Assembly: GCF_050908995.1 (NCBI RefSeq)
Contig: NC_135130.1
Location: 5,821,001-5,885,000 of the forward strand
Length of the DNA stretch: 64,000 nt
From: Andrena cerasifolii
Taxonomy: Eukaryota > Arthropoda > Insecta > Hymenoptera > Andrenidae
Direction: 5' to 3'
Position 1 is the stretch's first letter; every line of letters begins with the position of its first letter. Of the stretch, positions 35,835 to 47,214 are shown one piece after another. The notes under the pieces were generated by a model. The model did not search any database. It was not told the origin of the DNA and saw only the letters and a program-made list of their open reading frames with translations. A program made the translations under genes and the position numbers.

Positions 35835-36640
35835 GATACAAATTTGGGTTTTTGAGGAATTCGATATTTGGGGTGCTTGGAAATTTGAGATATTCGATAT
35901 TTGAGGATTTGAGAACTCGAGGAATTGTGCATTTGGGAGCTTGGAAGCTTGAGAAATTGAATACTTAGGGACTTGACAACTTGGGAAATTGGATACTTAG
36001 GAACTTGAGAAGTCGAGAAATGGGGCATATGGGGCCTTCGGGCTCTCATGAATTGATTATTTGGGGACTTGGAGATCTCGTGAATTGAGTATTTGGGGAC
36101 TTGGAGATCTCACGACTTGAGTATTTGGGGACTTGGAGATCTCGTGACTTGAGTATTTGGGGACTTGGAGGTCCCACGACTTGAGTATTTGGGGACTTGG
36201 AGATCTCGTGAATTGAGTTTTTGGGGACTTGAAGATCTCGTGAATTAAGTATTTGGGGACTTGGAGATCTCGTTAATTGAGTATTTGGGGACTTGGAGAT
36301 CTCCTTACTCGAGTATTTGGGGAATTGGAGATCTCGTGACTTGAGTATTTGGGGACTTGGAGGTCCCACGACTTGAGTATTTGGGGACTTGGAGATCTCG
36401 TGAATTGAGTATTTGGGGACTTGGAGATCTCGTTACTCGAGTATTTAGGGACTTGGAGATCTCGTGACTTGAGTATTTGGGGACTTGGAGATCTCCTTAC
36501 TCGAGTATTTGGGGACCTGGAGATCTCATGAATTGAGTATTTGGGGACTTGGAAACTTGCGAAAATCAATACTCGGAGACTTGAAAACTCGAAAAATTTA
36601 ACACTTTGGGTCTCGGAAACCTGAAAAACTTGCACACTAC
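35835..36640. repeat. 32 bp tandem array (ATTTGGGGACTTGGAGATCTC)
   Basis: From about 36050 to 36555, units of exactly 32 bases repeat about 16 times (GGGGAC at 36063, 36095, 36127, 36159 and so on). Variants include AGATCTC, AGGTCCC and AGATCTCCT, with alternation between GTGAATT, CACGACT and GTTACTC. Both flanks (35835-36050 and 36555-36640) hold strongly diverged relatives. On the minus strand the array stays open for 107 and 160 codons with a repeating SPSPQIL / RDLQVPKYS pattern, an artefact of a 96-base super-period. No spacers are present, so it is not a CRISPR. Confidence 0.93.
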
Positions 36641-38955
36641 AGAACTCAGTATCCCAAGTTGTACATCCGCGCACATAGAAATTCCAGAACCTCCAGGATT
36701 CAGCGCTCAGACCCTTAAACACTAAACGGCTCAGAAATTCACCGACCGCCATCACGCTGCCTCGAAGAGTCTGTGTCCCGGGCCCCCGAGGCCCAGCAAA
36801 AATAAGTCACTCGGAACAACGTTTCACTTCGCGCTTAAAAGCGCAACTCCCGATCTTCGATTTTCAAGCATCCTCGGCCAATTACCTGGCAAAAACTCAG
36901 CGCCAAGAGTCTTGAACCGGCGCGGCGCAGCCCGTTGGCCTCGTTAGCTACCCGCCGATTCAATTTTCTCAGAAGCGGCCGCACGTGCGAAGCCGGCGCA
37001 GCTTTTTCGCGAGGGTGTCGGTCTAAATATACTGGGCGAGCCTCGTGGCCGTGGCTTTTCCGTTCCGCGGGCGTCTTCGGCGACCCGACAGGCCCGGTTA
37101 TAGCATTATGTCACGTTAATAACGTCCAGCCCGCGCGCTCGGGGCTGTTTCTTGATCTTTCCGAGTATCCACGGCATTCGACCCGCGGCGAGGGTGCCGT
37201 GAGGGGGGGCGACGACTTTGAAGCTTTAATTAATGACGGCCACGAGACACCGCCGCGGCAAAGAGGAACGCTGAAATTGCGTCTGTTCTAGTCATTTGCA
37301 CGCCGCGGCGAGACGCTCCGCCGTACCCGCGATAAATAATTGTCAACGTCGGCGTAATCGTTATTGCGATCCCCGGGATCCTCTGGCGATTGAATCCGTC
37401 GTGAATCGTCGCCTCGCCGTTTCAAACGTCGCTCGACTACCCTCGCTTCCCGGCCGACTTTGTCGCAACGAACTTCTCAACGGCGAGCCTCGTTTATGGC
37501 GTCGTTCTTCTCCTCGTGCGAACAAAAATAATTAACCTTTACGGTTCTATCAGGCTGTATCAAAGAAGCAGAGTTGTGGGCGTACAATCCCGCGCTGGGG
37601 CAAGCTCTACGGCTCTTCCTTGAACAGATGAAACTAGTGATGGGTAGAGTGTCTCCAGAAATCGGTCACTGAGGGCCAGCTCTCGAATCTTCTGACAGTG
37701 AGGGTTAACTGTTGAATAGAAGTGCGCGAATTGTAACAGGTTCCCTGGTGCGTTGGTCCCTCTATTCCCGGGACACCGAGTAGGTTTCGCGTGTAGCCAG
37801 ATTCATGGCACGATAATCGACGGTGATCGACCTCTCGGAGGCTCGAGTGCCGCCCTCTCAGGAGTTCAACGAGCCGGTTGTTCGGCGAGGGAACCAGCCA
37901 CGTGCAATTCGCGAAAGACGGGGCCGACCGGCTTCTTATTTATAAACGGGCCAGCACTCGACAACTTCCCAGCCGACGTGGAAACTAATGGAACAAGATG
38001 AGGAGCCTGGGAGGGAAAAAGCGTCCGGCCGATCGCTGCTTCCGACTATCTCCGCCCGAATATATAAAGCCGCTCCTTCTTGGCCCTCCCCCCAAACACC
38101 TAAAGCAAAGGTCCCTTTGCGCTCGATCCATTTCGCAGGACCTCCGCTCCAAGGAATTCCTGCGTGAAACCACTTGCCGCAAACAAAGGCGGCGTTTCAC
38201 TGTCAAGGAGGTATTAATATCCTCGTGGCAGAGCAGACGATCCCTCCGGAACTTTATCTGACCATTCTGCTCGCTGGTCTATGGCGAAAGAGGAAGAAGT
38301 TCCCTCCCGTCCTTATTGCGCCTAGATTCGCGCCATCTTCCCTGCGAGGACACTCCAGGAGCCGGTGACAATCGATGCAGCGTATCCTGCGGAAGCCCGC
38401 GCCTCGGGACGGCTTCCTGGAAATGCAAATCAGCCAGCCTCGGGAGAACAAAAACAGCCTCTCTCCGCGGCATTGACCCAGTTCCCAGCATTAAATTATT
38501 ACGGTGCAGCAAGCTGGTAATGGCGCGTCCCTCGGGCTCCCACTGAAACAGTATCAAGCACCACGGTCAATATTATCAGGCTGAAGGGAGAATTTCTAGG
38601 CACACAGCGCGATTTCGTGTGGTAGCGTTCGGGTGGTTGTTGGTGCTCTTAAAAAATTAAGGGAAGAGATTATTTAATGGGATACCTGGGGGGATTTTTG
38701 GGATATGTAATTCACCTTGCAATTGCAGTGGGTGCTGGAGTTGGGTGCTTCATAAAGACTAATGTTCTCAGGTTTTCGCTGGGTCCACGTGTTTTAATTA
38801 ATTGCTCTGCCTTTTTTATTACACCAGTATAGACTAAACTGACGTTATTATCGCGAGGGAAAATAATTGTTGTTCATTAGGTTTACAGCTGTGGCAGGAA
38901 GCAATGGAAGTTAGTGTGTAACAAATTGAGTGGGAAACATAACCTAAAAAGTAGC
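36641..38955. other. Gene-free CpG-rich sequence
   Basis: CpG-rich DNA from 36,760 to 38,560 with overlapping frames of up to 118 codons on both strands and no recognisable domain. It becomes AT-rich after 38,600. Confidence 0.5.
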
Positions 38956-38960
38956 TTTAA

Positions 38961-39455
38961 GTCTCGTTCAGATTAGTCAAGTTACTTGAATTGACTGTTA
39001 TTCACTTGACTTGAAATATCCTTTCAAGTTTCTTTCAAGTTTCAAGTGAAGTAGAGAGTCTTTCAATTTTTATTTACCTTGAAATACAGATTGAATAGTG
39101 TGAACGTACGTACAAGTGTGAAGTTGAAGTCACTTGAAGTAAGCTGACTGCCTATTGGGTTCGAAAAGTGAGGTTATAATCATAAAACAAGTACTAAGAA
39201 TAGGTGGAGTAATGATCGTTTCCTTTTAATCTTTTTTTTTATATTTTTAATAACTCATTCGTAATTTCGTTCCTTATCACACACAATCCAGCCAACTCCA
39301 CCTCCTTTGACGCCATTAAAAGATATCTACTTGCTTCAAGTAACCTTAAAAGTAAGGTGAAGGCAGCTGACAGTGCTAGACACAAACTTAGAGTCAAGTT
39401 ACTTGAATTCAATTAACAAGTTGAATACAAGTATCGCGACTAATGAGAACGAGGC
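38961..39455. mobile_element. TTAA-flanked TIR element (495 bp)
   Basis: The left end GTCTCGTTCAGATTAGTC is matched by the reverse complement of the right end, which is GCCTCGTTCTCATTAGTC when read inward. Both are bordered by TTAA (38957-38960 and 39456-39459). TTAA duplications are typical of piggyBac-type elements, although other TTAA-targeting elements exist. The interior is rich in CTTGAA/TTCAAG and has an 18-base exact direct repeat, AGTCAAGTTACTTGAATT, at 38975-38992 and 39392-39409. There is no transposase frame, so it is non-autonomous. Confidence 0.75.
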
Positions 39456-39589
39456 TTAAAGCAGAAATGGCTGGCAAGCAAACTGGCAATGAATCTTAAA
39501 AGCCTCAGCATAAAGTAAGCAATATGAGACAATATGGCGAGCTGAGGTTCTTAAGCACAACCAGAATATCTTCTAAACTCCCACAGTAA

Positions 39590-39711
39590 AGGCGGATTCA
39601 CACGTACCAGTTGCAAAACCGTTTCAATGCCGTCAGTATATCACTGGTAAGAAATATCGTCTCCCTTGACTGACACCGACACTGACGGATCTGATATGTG
39701 TGAACCCGCCT
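39590..39711. mobile_element. 122 bp MITE with TAA target duplication
   Basis: The ends AGGCGGATTCACAC and GTGTGAACCCGCCT are inverted repeats, flanked by TAA on both sides (39587-39589 and 39712-39714). The inner arms hold related blocks (ACCAGTTGC and ACTGGTAAG; CCGTCAGT and ACTGACGG). A 3 bp TAA duplication is compatible with the PIF/Harbinger superfamily. The copy at 56560-56871 has the same ends and the same duplication. Confidence 0.85.
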
Positions 39712-39714
39712 TAA

Positions 39715-42700
39715 CCCTTACAAAGGGACAACCTAGGTAATACCCCAATCAGCCCCCATCAAACAACACGCCAAACGCTTTGCACCTAGTAATCGTGGCA
39801 CCACGTCCGTGCTCCCCCTGAAAACTGTTTTGACCCGAGCAAATCCCCGCAGATATGTGTCGTGCTCAACCGACTGGGGACGAAATCATCAGCCATTACG
39901 CTGGGCCGCCGCCATTGTCGCGTGAAACATACCAGAAGACAGGCGGCGAGGGATAACCGTAATGCGACGTTGTAAAATCGAATTTTTCGACGCTTCGCAG
40001 AAGGGTGAAAGAGGGTGATAAAGCTCGAAACGAGCGCGCTTTACCGCCCCTGGACGGGTGAGCCGGATTTTATGGAATTATTACGGCTAATGGACTGCCC
40101 ATCGGCTCTGTTACAATAACCACCGCGCTGATAAAAAGAAGGCCAGCCGGCGAACCCGCGAAAGAGCCCCGTGACGTTGTCGCGTGAAACTTGTATGACG
40201 CGGTTCCACGCCAATGCGATTATCGTTCAGAGGATTGATATTTCCCGGGGTGCAGCGGGCATCGTTAGCAAAGCGCTGGGGGAAACATGGACGGTGACCA
40301 GCACTTGTTAGCCATTCCAAGCTTCGTGCCGTTTATTTCCTCATGGACTTAAATCTCTTCCAAAGACTGGTACCCATCAAACGCATAGTTTTACCAAATG
40401 CCTACAAACATTCACGTCTGAGAAAGTTTACGAATGTGGGTACCCGGCTTAAGGTTCCCAAATGAGCAAACTACAAACGCTCGTTCGTTAATTTTATGTG
40501 TAATGAAGTTTTCACTGTGCCCGATTGTGGAACGCGTTTCCATCACGATTTCCTTTCTCAGCCGCAATGTTGTTGCTATAATTAAGGCGCGCCCACTCCC
40601 CTGAACAAAAAAAAAACTCCATCGTCGAAGGGAAGATAAAAGGGCGCATAAAAATCGACTGTAAACCTTCTCCACCTCCTCGCGCCACCGATCCACCTAC
40701 GTTCCCCCGTTTCTCCGGCGGGAACAACAAGCTCTCGCACCGTGTTGCCGCTGTTCCACGGGATCCTCGGTCGATGGGGCATTAAACTGGCAATAATTAC
40801 CCCACAGGCTCTCGCGGTGCACCGTCGTAATGTCTTTATAGCGCTTCCTCGCGGCCAATTAATATCAATCCGATATTGCAGGGTTTATCGCGTGCAGGGC
40901 GACATGAAGCCATTAATCCACCCCCGTTGCAAAGAAGGCTGTATCTATCGGTGGCTCGAAGCATGTCTGTCGAACAGTCTGTTACACGGACAGTTCAAGG
41001 GAACCCTGTCTCTTCTGCGTGCCTCCCTTATCGCAGATCGATTTGTTGAAAATTCTCTGTGATGGATTATTCATGGTAGCACTGTGGGTAGGATTTAACC
41101 CTTTAACGGCGAAGCACTTCCGCCTGTGTGCACTGTACGGATGGGAGTGTTTCGGAACTGAAATTATTATAAAATTTTTCCCTCACAGATCTCGAAGAGG
41201 GAAGATTTCAATGAAATGATAATTATATCAGCAGGAAGCTTGCTGACTGTACTTTAAATCGGAGAAATTATTTTACAATAATATTATTTTTTATTCGCGG
41301 TCTTTTCGCATTGAGGGGAGCTTCTGGTTTAAATAACAGAAAAGTGGTTTCTGTGAATTTCCTTTATATTCATTAATACTTGCAATTTTAAAGCATATTT
41401 GCGTTTATGAAAAAATATTTAAGGGTAGTTTTAGGTGTTGCTCCTCAAACTGGGGGAAAATGCATTTGCTGCAGTGGAAACTGGAGGTAATTTGTATTTG
41501 TTTAGTTATCAGCGTACTTTTTTAAATATAGAAATTGCTGCGAAAAAAGTGATTTCAATTTATGTTACTTCTTTCTTGCTCCTTACTATACTTATAGTGA
41601 AGTCACGAAGATGCAGGGGAAAGGAGTAATTTTCGAGCGCTGTTGACACTAGAAAGTGGCGCGCTCGGCGTTCTTTTTAGCCGGTTTATGATTAAACAGG
41701 TTTAAAGAACTGAAAACTGCAGTCTTCCTGGACACATGACAGGCAAAATACTGGAGTTTCGCGGCTCATCAAGAAAGGATCAATCTTCTCGGGCTAATTC
41801 CGGCAACGATCCCTGCAGCCAGCACTTACGTTCACGCTCAACCACACTTCAGCGCATTAGACCCGTTGATTTCCAGAGGCCCGGTAATCATATTCGTGAC
41901 GACAAGTTTCTGTAATCTCGACATGGAAACAGTTTTACCTTAATGATCTGACAAATGTACTATTATAGAATTATTATGCTGGCTGTAGAATCGCGTGCTG
42001 CCAGCTTAAACGGGGATCGATAACTATTTAGATACAGCTGCAAACCTACTTTTTACAAATCATCAACTTGCATTAGAGCAGTTGGAATTGCAATTAAAAA
42101 AAATGTACGAACACGGAAGCTAGACATATAAAAAAACAGCAGACTTTATTCAGTGCAAAAATTCATCTCGAATTACTAATCTATTTCTCCCACATTCTGT
42201 ACCCCTACCCCCTGCGTATTTTAAAAATAGGATCCAAGAAACTTGAATTCAAAAAATTCAGACAAGAGAGAGAAATTTTTACACATCCACGGAGAGTCCC
42301 CTTTCTTCCCTTCGTCCAGGGAGCCACCGCTGTTACACTGCAAATTGCAGCGCGGAAATTAATTGAATTTTGATTAGACATTACGCCTAGATTGCCTTAA
42401 AAGTATCTGCGAGAGCCCCTGGGCGAGCCAGAGCGCCTCGATTATTAGGCGCGGAAGTGGCGCGGCTACTTAGAATAATTTTCATCAGGAGTTCGAGAAG
42501 AATTCCAAGGGGCGGGAGGGTGGCGGGCGGCCGCGCGCAGGGGCCGGGAAAGCTAAGGGGGCCGAGGGGATGGCAGAGGGGGATTGCGCCATGATTATGC
42601 CAAGGCAATATTGAATCGAGCGCGGACACGCGAGGTCGGACATATTAAGATTATGAATCCATTAGCCAGAAACGGGTAGATGAGGTCGAAATACTTCTCG

Positions 42701-43700
42701 GTAGTATTGCTCTCTAATGGAACTCTAGTTTTTTTATTGCCTTCCCTTCCTGCTTCCGGTATAAAGTCCTCTGGGTCACTTAACCTCCCAGAGGAGGGGC
42801 CAATTTTGCGGGGGTTAGTCGTAAAGGCGAGGAGCGATTAGGGTCCTCGTACTTAAGGAACGAGCTTCCTTAACAGGGGAATCGAGTTATTAATTATTGG
42901 CGAATAAAAACGGTCGTCGCGAAGCTTGCGAACGTCTTCCGTTTGTATTATAAACGAAACTGTCGGAATGCCGGGTGTGCTGGAATTCTGGTGGGAATGT
43001 TTTCGTAGGTGGCAGCACTGTCGGGTTACAAAGTGCTGTTAAATTTTATGTGGGACGAAAGGTGCTGTTTTGTTTGATACGACCGAGACACCGTAGTGGC
43101 GCGGTTCTTGCAAAAGGAAGAAAGAATCGCACATCTTATTGTCAAGTGGACCGTGCGTGTCTGCATAATTGCAAATGGCCGATAGCGGACCGTGGCGGAA
43201 CGCCTCCGTTCGCCCTTGAGCAGCAGCAGCTCCGCGGTGGCTGGCGCGCGTAATTAAACCAACAAGTCGGATTTAAATCGCGGCTCCAGACGAAAAAGAA
43301 GAAATAAAGTGCCTTTTACGATCGACGACCAGCACCGCGGTATCAACCGATGCGTCCCGTTCGTTACACCAGCGACGCTTTTATAATTACGCGGCGCAAT
43401 TAAAGCGCGCGCTCCAGCTCCTTACGATAAATGCCGCGTAATTAAACTACCGCATTATGTTAATTAAAACGTTGATATTTATTGAAGACGTCCCCGCCCC
43501 CTTGCAGCGGCGATTTCTCAAACCAGCCAACCGGCAGCCTGTTTCTCGCGGCTTCTGCCTGCGTTTCTGACTTTAATTACTACCGCGGAACGAAGGAGAA
43601 CGAATACAGGTACAGCTGAAATCCATTGAATTTCTAGCGACGAAATGAAGGGGGTCCGTACAAATTTCCGAACAGTGGAGAAGGATATAGGAAAAGCTGT
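39715..43700. other. Gene-free unique sequence
   Basis: No gene, array or transposon end is recognised. CpG-rich parts (39,800-41,050; 42,300-43,460) alternate with AT-rich parts (41,150-42,250). A cluster of AATTA/TAATTA cores lies at 43250-43470 and is listed as a finding. Confidence 0.5.
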
Positions 43701-43704
43701 GACT

Positions 43705-44420
43705 CCTTCCAAGAATTCTCCGAAATCTTTTTAGAGGCTAACCTCTTTCTAACCTCAAAATTATTTTCTCATCGAAGTAGGAAGAGTTGCTGTACCTTAT
43801 AACAGATTTGTTAGCATCGATAAGTAATCGAATTCCTAGACGCAGAAGCGGTAATTAGTCGGAGTATTTCGAAGGCGACGCGAAGCCTCCAAAATTCTAA
43901 AAAGAAGAAAATAGAAACAGCTGTGGTTCCCCCAAGAATTCTCATAAATCTTTTTCCAAGCTCACCTCTTCTTGGACTCAGAAACGGTAATTAACGATAA
44001 GCCGGGGTGTTTAGAAGGCCACGCGAAGCCCCCCAAAATTAAAAAAAAAAAAAAAAAAAAAAATAGAAGCAGCTGTGGCTTTCCTAAGAATTTTCTTAAA
44101 TCTTTTTCCAAGCTCACCTCTTCTTGGACTCAGAAACCGTAATTAACGATAAACCGGGGTGTTTAGAAGGCCACGCGAAGCCCCCCAAAATTAAAAAAAA
44201 ATAGAAACAGCTGTGGCTTTCCTAAGAATTCTCTTAAATCTTTTTCCAAACTCACCTCTTCTTGGACTCAGAAACGGTAATTAACGATAAGCCGGGGTGT
44301 TTAGAAGGCCACGCGAAGCCCCCAAAATTCTAAAAAAAAAAAAAGAAAATAGAAACACCTGTGGTTCCCCTAAAAATTCTCTTAAATCTTTTTCCAAACT
44401 CACCTCTTTTTAATCTGAAA
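43705..44420. repeat. Tandem repeat, 138-152 bp unit, about 4.5 copies
   Basis: Units are phased on ATAGAAACAGCTGTGG, whose CAG or CAC falls at 43918, 44070, 44208 and 44356; a decayed unit lies upstream from about 43705. Each unit runs CCTAAGAATTCTCTTAAATC, TTTTTCCAAGCTCACCTC, GGACTCAGAAACGGTAATTA, CGATAAGCCGGGGTGTTTAG and GAAGGCCACGCGAAGCCCCC, then an A-rich tail. Length differences come mainly from the A tail, which reaches 23 bases at 44041-44063. No coding content. Confidence 0.9.
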
Positions 44421-45480
44421 ATTATTTAGTCATTGAACTAGTAAGAGTTGCTAATATTATTTCCTTAGTTTAGAAGCCCCCAAATTCTAAGAAAAATTAT
44501 TTAAAAATCTCCACTGATAATTTAGAAGAGAAACACCACGAATACATGCAAAATGTAGTCCCAGTAGCGGAAGGCAGAGCGGGTGGCAAGAAACGGGCCC
44601 CTCATCCGCAGCATATCGATTCCCATCCGTGGTGGTTCGCCGAACGACCGCATAATTTATCAATGACGGCGTTATCAGGCCGAAAGTGAGCCGCGGGCTT
44701 TTCCATTCCGCGTATCGCCACGGTTTACCTGAAGCGTCGCGTTGCCAAAACGCCCACGGTACGCCGCAGCACACCTGGCTAAACGGAGCCGCGGCGCAGA
44801 TAGCCGCGATTCAATGGCCCCGATACCCCGTGAATATCTTTGGGAGCGCTCGTGGCTTCGCTTTATCCTCCAGCCTCACTGAAAAAACGCCGCACGGCCG
44901 CGTAACAGATCCACCTCCGCCGATACACCAGCCCCGCAATCGATGGGGGTCCATCTTGATTTGTCGCCCGAAAGTGACATCGACCTGCGAGCTGGGCGAC
45001 GATGATAGAACTTGCACTAGGGGTCGGGAGGGTTTAACGAGGAACGGAGAAGGTCGTCGTTGCAAAGGGGCACGTGGTTGCGAAATTGCTGTCGAGGTCT
45101 GCGAAGCATGTCGAGTAGATCAAAAGGGAGTATGCATCCCGCTACTAGTCAGGCTACGATGCTCTTCTACTCCCACAGAATTAGAAGCTACTGGCCTGAT
45201 ATTGTAATCAAAACGGTTAAGCGTCTCGTGAAATTTATACGAGCGTAAGAACAGGTACAACTCGAAAACACTATGGAAGCTAGAAACTATTAAGGGACTC
45301 GTTTCAAATCGGGGTAAATTGTGCTATCGTGAGATTAAGACAAAGCGTTGCAAAGAGGGAGGTAGGCCAGCACCTTGCACCCTCCCCTCCGTGAAACGAG
45401 GCATTGAGAGCAACAACGGAGTGACTCTAGTACTCGGTGAACGGAGAAGTATGCGATCTAAAAAATGGGGTGTCAGCAGT
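44421..45480. other. Gene-free CpG-rich sequence
   Basis: The 173-codon plus-strand frame at 44686-45207 overlaps minus-strand frames and has no motif I can name. No gene is called. Confidence 0.45.
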
Positions 45481-45481
45481 T

Positions 45482-45606
45482 CAGATTCAAACTCTGACTA
45501 CCCCCACTAATACTTGAAATTAGATACTTGGGAGCTGGGAATTTGGATAAGCTATGTACAAGATCCTAAAAATCCTGCAAATCTCGAAAACCTAGATCTT
45601 GAAGAG
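45482..45606 (-). repeat. Inverted solo copy of the 47.2 kb repeat unit
   Basis: Read on the minus strand, this segment matches 47233-47356 in order: TCTTCAAGATC, a GATTTG(C/T)AGGATTTTTA block, GCTTATCCAAATTC, TATCTAATTTCAAGT and GAGTTTGAATCTG. It is therefore an inverted single copy of the first, oldest-looking unit of the large array that begins 1.6 kb downstream. Confidence 0.82.
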
Positions 45607-45828
45607 TCATTAATTTCAGTTCGAAATGCTTTCTACTGAAGATATAATTAATTTTTCATTTAATTTTAATAAGTGTTGCACACAGATGTGACCACAATTC
45701 AGTGCAGCAAGTGATTTTTTGCTTATGCCATTTTCAAATTGGAAGAAAATAATTTTCCCTATTTTGTATAATTAATACAGTATTGCAATACATTAGTGCT
45801 ACTAACTGAATTTCGCACAGAATGAAAA

Positions 45829-45901
45829 AGTCCTTTAAACACTGTAAGTGCCAAAAATAAAATTCTATGCTATAGCACTTACAGTGTTTTCTACAAGAAC
45901 T
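45829..45901. other. Strong hairpin, possible miRNA-like or MITE hairpin
   Basis: AAACACTGTAAGTGC at 45837-45851 and GCACTTACAGTGTTT at 45875-45889 form a perfect 15 bp stem with a 23-base AT-rich loop. Beyond a small asymmetric bulge, AGTCCTT (45829-45835) pairs with AAGAACT (45895-45901) at 6 of 7 positions. The whole hairpin is 73 bases, within the size of an animal pre-miRNA. I cannot link its arms to a known miRNA, and a short transposon hairpin is an alternative. Confidence 0.45.
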
Positions 45902-47210
45902 CTTCAATTGCTTATACAATTCGAACTGCTGTCGCGAGTAACGAAGACGCCTGGGATGAAAGTCGCCAGGGTGAAACGCAATGGCCCCTCCCCGGCAAGC
46001 AGAGCCAAGGAAGGGTGAAGAAAAAAGGAAAAAAGAAACGGCAACGTGGGTTACATTTCAAGCCCGTGGCCGCGGAGTCGTTAGCTGGCCATAAAGTGCC
46101 GTAATGTGGAAAATATTTATCCAAAGTATCTGACGTAGGTGGGAAACGGTGGGACGTAATTACGTAAAAAAGTGGCTTTTAACTAAAACCCATTACGCGC
46201 TCGGCCTCGAGCTTTAACTCCGCCGCCGATGAATAACAGCCGCCGATTAACGTGTTACGCGCCGAGGGGAGTTTAGCCGCGGCACGAGGGCTAATAAAAA
46301 CGGGAGGGGGTGAAGGAGGAACGGGATCAAAGTGAGGTGAAAAAAAAAAATATAAGAAACGAAATAAAGAAGAACGATGCAGTGAAAGAAGCAGGAAGAC
46401 GAGGAGAAGGAGGTATAATACCTCCAGCGGCGAGAAAGAAACCAGTGCCCCGGTCTTAATCTCTTATTTTACGGCGCTTTAGACGTTTTCGAGCTTGCAT
46501 TTTCTCATTACTTATTGCAGCAGCGTAATTTATTACCGACAAGTCATTTATGACCGCCGTATATAATCCGCGATACGTGAATGGAAAAGGAGGGCGCAGG
46601 GGGGTGGGGTGGGGTGGAAGCGAAACTGTAAATCTTCATTTAGGCCATCTTTGAAAAGGGACCCTAGTGGAACGGCCCAGGGACGCGACGAGGAAAATAT
46701 TTCATTTACGTTTTCGTTCAATTTACCTTGAAGCCCGCGACGAAATATTAACAGCGACGTTAATTGAGATAAGCGAGGTATCGGGGCCACCGCGGTCACG
46801 CCAACGTCGCGCGCGGGGGTGACAAAATTTTTATCCCTCGTCGGTACGACCCCCCGAAGTGCGAAGCGAATCGCTGATTTCGCTTGTAGACGTACATGCT
46901 TTCCCCGCGTTTTACCGGCGTGCCACGGCCCGGGCACGATTACCATCGACTCGCGGGAGGAAAATTTAATCCCCGCTCGCGTGGTCTCCTTTTACTGCGG
47001 TTTTATCGAGTTTTTACAGAGCCGCGCGCCTCATGATCGAATAATTCAGGCGAGCCCCGGCGTGGGAGCCGAGGAAGGATCGTTTCGCGATCGTTAATAC
47101 TTGGATTGAGAGCGGCCGCGGTCGGGGGTAGGTGATGGCAGAGTTGATAGAACAATCCGGGTGATTAGAGGGAGATTTCCGGGGAGGGAGTTCGGCGAAA
47201 CAGGGCTTTC
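45902..47210. other. Gene-free sequence with purine tract and G-quadruplex motif
   Basis: A purine-rich plus-strand stretch spans about 46,295-46,420. At 46592-46614 four G runs (GGG, GGGGGG, GGGG, GGGG) with short loops make a canonical G-quadruplex motif. No gene is recognised. Confidence 0.5.
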
Positions 47211-47214
47211 GGGA

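Noticed and set aside
36050..36555. CRISPR-like regular repeat
   Set aside because: The 32-base units are contiguous with no unique spacers, and the sequence context is eukaryotic.
36046..36755. 107- and 160-codon minus-strand frames with repeating protein sequence
   Set aside because: They are translations of the 32 bp tandem array. A 96-base super-period gives a 32-residue protein repeat without implying a gene.
39150..39180. GGGTTCGAAAAG as a tRNA T-arm
   Set aside because: The T stem does not pair, and no A box lies at the right distance. It lies inside the TTAA-flanked TIR element.
44686..45207. 173-codon plus-strand open frame
   Set aside because: No family resemblance. Arginine- and cysteine-rich composition as expected from reading GC-rich non-coding DNA, with overlapping frames on the other strand.
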